Shown here piece after piece: positions 60,074 through 64,000 of a stretch of DNA of 64,000 nt. The first letter of the stretch is position 1; the number at the start of each line of letters is the position of its first letter. The position numbers were made by a program, and so were the translations under genes. The notes under the pieces were generated by a model. That model did no database searches. It worked only from the letters and a program-made list of their open reading frames with translations, and was not told where the DNA came from. The stretch is from Amycolatopsis methanolica 239 (lineage in GTDB: Bacteria > Actinomycetota > Actinomycetes > Mycobacteriales > Pseudonocardiaceae), in contig NZ_CP009110.1 in assembly GCF_000739085.1 (NCBI RefSeq), positions 2,294,001 to 2,358,000 of the forward strand. The letters are read 5' to 3'.

Positions 60074-61348
60074 ATGAAGTCTCGACGTTTGGTGGCGGCC
60101 GCGCTCGCGGCGGCCGCGAGCCTGCTGTTCACCGCGTGCTCCAGTGGCGGTGACAGCGCCGACGGCCCGGTGACGCTCAAGTTCCAGTCCCTGTCCGACC
60201 AGCCCGCGGCGATCGCGGCGACGAACAAGATCGTCGACGACTGGAACAAGGCGCACCCCGACGTCAAGGTCGAGGTGGTGCAGGCAGGCTGGGACGGTGT
60301 CTATGACAAGCTGATCACGCAGTTCAACGCGGGCAGCGCGCCGGACATCATCCACTACGAGGCCGCCGGTGTCGTCCCGTTCGCCAAGGACGGCTACCTC
60401 GCCGACCTCACGCCGTACCTGTCGGAGCAGAAGAAGACCGACATCCCCAAGGGCGTGCTGGACTCGGTCACCGTGGACAACCAGGTGATCGCCTACCCGA
60501 CCGAGCTGCAGTCCTATGTGGTCTTCGCCAACCGGGCGCTGCTGCAGAAGGCCGGGGTCACCATCCCTGCCGGTGACACGATGACCTGGGACCAGCTGCG
60601 GGAGATCGCCAAGGCGACCACCCGCGACGGCGCCTACGGCCTCGGCTGGGGCCTGTCCAGCCCGACCGCCGCGATGGTCGCGCTCGCGCCCGGCTTCGGC
60701 GGCAAGTACTTCGACGGCACCGGCACCGACGCGAAGATCAGCGTCGGCCAGGGTGAGATGGCCCTGCCGCAGCTGGTGGACGCGATGGCGCACCAGGACA
60801 ACTCGATCCTGCCGGTCACGCTGACCCAGTCCGGTTCCAAGGCGCTGGCGCCGTTCTACGCTGGGCAGACCGCGATGACGATCCAGGGTTCGTTCCAGGC
60901 CGCGAACATCGCCAAGGACGCGCCCGCCGGCTTCGACTGGGTCGTGCTGCCGCCGCTGGCCGGTCCCGCCGGTCCCGCGCAGGCCGCCAACCCGCAGACG
61001 CTGTCGGTGAACAAGGACTCCGCGCACGTCGAGCAGGCCGCGCAGTTCATCGAGTTCTTCACCAACACCGAGAACCTGGCCGCGCTCAACGAGGCCGACG
61101 CGCTGATCCCGGCGACCACCTCGGCCCGCGAGGCGCTGACCACGAAGCTCGGCGCGCAGAACGGCTGGAAGGAGATCCTGTCCTCGGGTCAGTACCTCAC
61201 CTCCGCGCCGTACCTGTTCGTCGACAAGTACGCGCAGTGGAAGGACACCGTCGCGACCCCGGCCTACCAGAAGTTCCTGGCGAAGCAGATCGACGCGGCC
61301 GGTCTGTCGAAGGAATTGACGGACGGCTGGAACAGCATCAACCGGTAG
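60074..61348 (+). CDS. Sugar ABC transporter substrate-binding lipoprotein
   Basis: This 424-aa lipoprotein has a signal peptide ending in the lipobox LFTAC (Cys at ~residue 22). An extracellular solute-binding fold follows (VTLKFQSLSDQPAAIAATNKIVDDWNKAHPDVKVEV, GSAPDIIHYEAAGV, TMTWDQLREIAKAT, GQTAMTIQGSFQ). It is anchored outside the membrane and delivers sugar to the two permeases. GAAAGG precedes ATG 60074. Confidence 0.93.
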   Translation: MKSRRLVAAALAAAASLLFTACSSGGDSADGPVTLKFQSLSDQPAAIAATNKIVDDWNKAHPDVKVEVVQAGWDGVYDKLITQFNAGSAPDIIHYEAAGVVPFAKDGYLADLTPYLSEQKKTDIPKGVLDSVTVDNQVIAYPTELQSYVVFANRALLQKAGVTIPAGDTMTWDQLREIAKATTRDGAYGLGWGLSSPTAAMVALAPGFGGKYFDGTGTDAKISVGQGEMALPQLVDAMAHQDNSILPVTLTQSGSKALAPFYAGQTAMTIQGSFQAANIAKDAPAGFDWVVLPPLAGPAGPAQAANPQTLSVNKDSAHVEQAAQFIEFFTNTENLAALNEADALIPATTSAREALTTKLGAQNGWKEILSSGQYLTSAPYLFVDKYAQWKDTVATPAYQKFLAKQIDAAGLSKELTDGWNSINR

Positions 61349-61373
61349 CGACCGGACCATCTAGAAGGGAAAC

Positions 61374-62543
61374 GTGAAGCCGGTGACCTGGCTGGAAGAC
61401 CGAGCGGTGGCGGTGATCACTGGGGCGGCCGTTGGGGACGCGCTGGGTGGCGCCACCGAGGGGTGGACCCCGGAACAGATCGAGGAGCGCCACGGCGGCC
61501 GGGTGACCGGCATCGTCGGGCCGTGGTTCCCGAACTGGCGGGAGGCGCGCCCGATCGCGCCGTACCACAAGGGGGACGGGCACGTCACCGACGACACCCT
61601 GATGACCCGCGCGCTCGTCGAGGTGTACGCGAAGCGCCGCGCGCACCTCGACGCGTACGCGATGGCCGAGGACCTGGTGCCGCTGATGATCGGCGAACCG
61701 AGGTGGGTGCCCGAACTGGAGTCGACCGCGCTGCTGCTGCAGCGGGTGTTCCTGGCGGAGAAGTGGATCGTCGCCCGGCTCCACTACGGGCACGTCGACC
61801 CGCGGGAGGCCGGCGTCGGCAACGTCGTCAACTGCGGCGCCGCGATGTACGTGGCGCCGGTCGGGATCGCCAACGCCGGGGACCCGCGTGGCGCCTACGC
61901 CGAGGCGATCGACCTGACCGGCGCCCACCAGTCCAGCTACGGCCGTGAGGCGGCCGGCGTGTTCGCGGCGATGGTCGCGGCGTCGGTCGCCCCCGGCGCG
62001 ACGCTGGACGACGTGGTCGCGGCGGCGCTGGACGTCGCGCACGACGGCACCGCCGCCGCCCTCCGCGCCGTGGTGGACGCCTTCCACGGCTGGACTTCCG
62101 CGCCGTCGAACGACGACGAGGAGCGGGAGCTGGCCCGGCTGATCCGGGACACGGTCGCGCCGTACGACTCGGTGGGGCCGCAGTACCGGCAGATGTCGAT
62201 GGACGCGCGGCGCCCGTCGCGCACCAAGTCCATCGAGGAGCTGCCCGCCGCGCTCGGGTTCGTGCTCGGCCACCGCGGCGACTACCGCGGCGCGGTCCTG
62301 GGCGCGGTGAACTACGGCCGGGACGCCGACTCGATCGCAGTGATGGCGGGCGCCTTGTGCGCCGGTCTCCGTGGCACGGCGGCTGTGCCAGCCGACTGGA
62401 TCGACGCGATCGGCGAGGCGAGCAGGATGGACCTCCGCGAGACCGGGCGGCTGATGGCCGCGGCCGCCGCGGACATCCTAAAGGCGGACCGGGAACGCGC
62501 ACTGGCGCGGCTGCGGACGCTGGACGCGCTGGACCAGGCGTGA
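61374..62543 (+). CDS. ADP-ribosylglycohydrolase-family enzyme
   Basis: This 389-aa protein has the ARH fold with di-metal-site motifs: GAAVGDALGGATEGW near the N-terminus, DGHVTDDTLMTRAL and the C-terminal NYGRDADSIAVMAGAL. The family removes ADP-ribose from proteins or nucleotides, but several members inside sugar operons hydrolyse other N- or O-ribosides. GTG 61374 has AAGGGAAA upstream. Its place after a sugar ABC transporter suggests a catabolic glycosidase role. The stop overlaps the next small ORF (GTGA). Confidence 0.87.
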   Translation: MKPVTWLEDRAVAVITGAAVGDALGGATEGWTPEQIEERHGGRVTGIVGPWFPNWREARPIAPYHKGDGHVTDDTLMTRALVEVYAKRRAHLDAYAMAEDLVPLMIGEPRWVPELESTALLLQRVFLAEKWIVARLHYGHVDPREAGVGNVVNCGAAMYVAPVGIANAGDPRGAYAEAIDLTGAHQSSYGREAAGVFAAMVAASVAPGATLDDVVAAALDVAHDGTAAALRAVVDAFHGWTSAPSNDDEERELARLIRDTVAPYDSVGPQYRQMSMDARRPSRTKSIEELPAALGFVLGHRGDYRGAVLGAVNYGRDADSIAVMAGALCAGLRGTAAVPADWIDAIGEASRMDLRETGRLMAAAAADILKADRERALARLRTLDALDQA

Positions 62544-62710
62544 CGGTGCGGGACGACATCAGCTGGGGGCTGTGCGAGGAGGGTGGCATGACCGTGCGGC
62601 TGCAGTGGCGGGACCCGGTGGTCATCGCGCGGCCTGCCGGGCCGGTGAATCCGCAGGCGGGCACGCGGCAGGCCGGGACGCCGCCGCGGCGGACGGGGGA
62701 GCGATCGTGA
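62540..62710 (+). CDS. Small 56-codon ORF between two glycohydrolase genes
   Basis: GTG 62540 overlaps the stop of the first glycohydrolase (GTGA), and its TGA overlaps the GTG of the second (GTGA at 62707-62710). An internal ATG 62588 follows GAGGGTGG and may be the real start (MTVRLQWRDPVVIARPAG..., 40 aa). The first residues (MTVRLQW) faintly echo those of the next protein (VRLTWAQ). It could be a coupling ORF or the stub of a deleted gene such as a kinase. No family is recognised. Confidence 0.4.
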   Translation: MTVRDDISWGLCEEGGMTVRLQWRDPVVIARPAGPVNPQAGTRQAGTPPRRTGERS

Positions 62711-64000
62711 GGCTGACCTGGGCGCAGCCCGAGGACCTGCTGGCGCACGAGCTGGTGCAGTCCGCCGCCGAGGGCCGGGACGTCACCGAAGTCCGGGACC
62801 GCTGGGTCGCGGCCGGGGGCGACCCGGCGCCCGCGGTGAGCGGCGCCGGGCCGCGGCCGGCCACCCCGGAGCTGCGGGCGCTGGCCCGCGACCTGCTCGA
62901 CGAGCTGGCCGCGCTGCCTGGCACGCCGGTGCCCCATGAACCGGACGACTGGGACGCGATCACCGAGCTGCTGCCGCCCGCGCCGGAACTGCCCGGCGGC
63001 GGCGGGCGCGTGCTGGACGCGTGGACCGGCCGCGCCGCCGGGTGCCTGCTCGGCAAGCCGGTCGAGAAGATCCCCCGCGAGGGCATCGAAGAGATCCTGC
63101 GCGCCACCGGCCGCTGGCCGCTCGACCGGTGGTTCACCGCCGTCGGACTGCCGGACGAGGTCGCCGCGCGGTGGCCGTGGAACCGCCGCTCCGCCCCGAC
63201 CTCGCTGGCCGAGAACATCGACGGGATGCCGGAGGACGACGACCTCAACTACCCGATGCTCGCGCTCACGCTCCTGGAGCAGCGCGGCCGCGGCTTCACC
63301 ACCGACGACGTCGCGCAGCTGTGGCTGGACAACCTGCCCGCCGGCCGCGTGTTCACCGCCGAGCGCGCCGCCTACCGCAACATCCTGGACGCCCGCCCGG
63401 TGCCGGTGACCGCCACGCACCACAACCCGTTCCGCGAGTGGATCGGCGCGCTCATCCGGACCGACGTGTTCGGCTGGGTCTCGCCAGGCGACGTGCGCGC
63501 GGCGGCCCGGATGGCGTGGACCGACGCCCGCCTGAGCCACACCCGCAACGGCATCTACGGCGCGATGTGGGCCGCCGCGCTCGCTTCGGCGGCGATGGTG
63601 TGCGGCACCGTGGACGAGGTGCTGGACGCGGCGGAAACCGTGATCCCGCCGGACAGCGGGCTCGCGCGGGCGGTCCGGTTCGGACGGTCGCTGGCCGGTC
63701 TTGGCGTCGACGCCGGCTTGGACCGCCTGCACGCCGAATACGGGCACCTGCACTGGGTCCACGTCCTCAACAACGCGGCCGTCATCGCCTTCGCGCTGGC
63801 CAGGGGCGGCGGCGAGTTCGGCCCGAGCATTTCCATCGCGGTCACCGCGGGCTGGGACACCGACTCGGCGGCCGCTACTGTCGGCGGCGTCGTCGGAGCC
63901 CTGCACGGGGTGCCGGACCAGTGGGCGAAACCGCTGGACGACCGCATCGCGACCTCGCTGCCGGGCGGGGAGCAGCGCATCACCGATCTCGCGGCCCGCG
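62707..64000 (+). CDS. ADP-ribosylglycohydrolase-family enzyme, truncated by the window edge
   Basis: From GTG 62707 an open frame runs to the right edge, about 430 residues. A ~100-residue N-terminal extension precedes the ARH domain (GRAAGCLLGKPVEKIPREG, DDDLNYPMLALTLLEQRG, NGIYGAMWAAALASAA, VTAGWDTDSAAATVGGVVGAL). DDD and DTDS mark the metal site. It is a distant paralogue of the preceding enzyme. Two such hydrolases in one sugar operon suggest sequential or isomer-specific cleavage of a ribosyl-type substrate. Confidence 0.85.
   Translation, partial: MRLTWAQPEDLLAHELVQSAAEGRDVTEVRDRWVAAGGDPAPAVSGAGPRPATPELRALARDLLDELAALPGTPVPHEPDDWDAITELLPPAPELPGGGGRVLDAWTGRAAGCLLGKPVEKIPREGIEEILRATGRWPLDRWFTAVGLPDEVAARWPWNRRSAPTSLAENIDGMPEDDDLNYPMLALTLLEQRGRGFTTDDVAQLWLDNLPAGRVFTAERAAYRNILDARPVPVTATHHNPFREWIGALIRTDVFGWVSPGDVRAAARMAWTDARLSHTRNGIYGAMWAAALASAAMVCGTVDEVLDAAETVIPPDSGLARAVRFGRSLAGLGVDAGLDRLHAEYGHLHWVHVLNNAAVIAFALARGGGEFGPSISIAVTAGWDTDSAAATVGGVVGALHGVPDQWAKPLDDRIATSLPGGEQRITDLAAR

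Noticed and set aside
1-64000. CRISPR arrays, insertion sequences, tRNA/rRNA genes and phage attachment sites
   Set aside because: No regularly spaced repeats, transposase-like proteins, integrases or tRNA cloverleaf sequences were recognised. A dedicated scan could still find a tRNA missed by eye.

Overview
The DNA is very GC-rich, uses many GTG starts, and packs genes tightly with many 4-bp ATGA/GTGA overlaps. The gene content points to a filamentous actinomycete, most likely Pseudonocardiales (Amycolatopsis-like). Supporting markers are an F420-dependent glucose-6-phosphate dehydrogenase, an NDMA-dependent alcohol dehydrogenase, GAF-ANTAR regulators, DUF5994/DUF6292-type proteins, a DivIVA-domain protein and STAND ATPases. 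The genus is an inference; no rRNA or tRNA gene was recognised.

Layout. 0-3.3 kb (minus strand): an aromatic ring-cleavage operon with CHA aldolase, oxalomesaconate tautomerase, a frameshifted extradiol dioxygenase and a membrane protein cut by the window edge. 3.8-4.6 kb: a DivIVA-domain protein. 4.6-18.9 kb: a compact conflict or signalling island. It holds an HTH-STAND-TPR protein, two tiny membrane peptides, a conserved unknown, a TIR-STAND-TPR protein, a SigD-like ECF sigma factor behind a coupled 24-codon leader, a SEFIR protein, a SEFIR-pseudokinase, a large SF1 helicase and an unknown protein overlapping the helicase. This is the best candidate for an undescribed system.

19-36 kb: accessory metabolism with several damaged genes (NmrA-like reductase, SnoaL-like protein, MerR regulator, epimerase, secreted protein, GH3 beta-glucosidase, TetR regulator). 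Intact genes here are a tannase, an isopropylmalate/tartrate-type dehydrogenase, a LacI/unknown-protein/MHS-transporter unit with paired operators, an AraC regulator, an ATPase and an ALDH-ADH operon.

36.8-45 kb: a tautomerase and an MHS transporter, then a tetrose/tetritol operon (TIM-barrel isomerase, SDR, DhaK/DhaL-type kinase, RpiB-type isomerase, FCD-GntR regulator, split transketolase). Four TGTYRACA-like sites lie in its divergent promoter region. 45-51.5 kb: a GAF-LuxR regulator, MHS transporter and acyl-CoA ligase linked by two copies of an 11-4-11 inverted repeat, then F420-dependent G6PDH, an ArsR regulator and a luciferase-like oxidoreductase. 51.8-56.9 kb: two GAF-ANTAR proteins, a STAS protein, a secreted phosphodiesterase, another luciferase-like enzyme and a broken NmrA reductase containing a 16-G run. 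57-64 kb: a LacI-controlled sugar ABC operon that continues into two ADP-ribosylglycohydrolase-family enzymes.

The single-base frameshifts, deletion scars and poly-G run fall in a few places only. They may be genuine decay or assembly error, and raw reads would decide.
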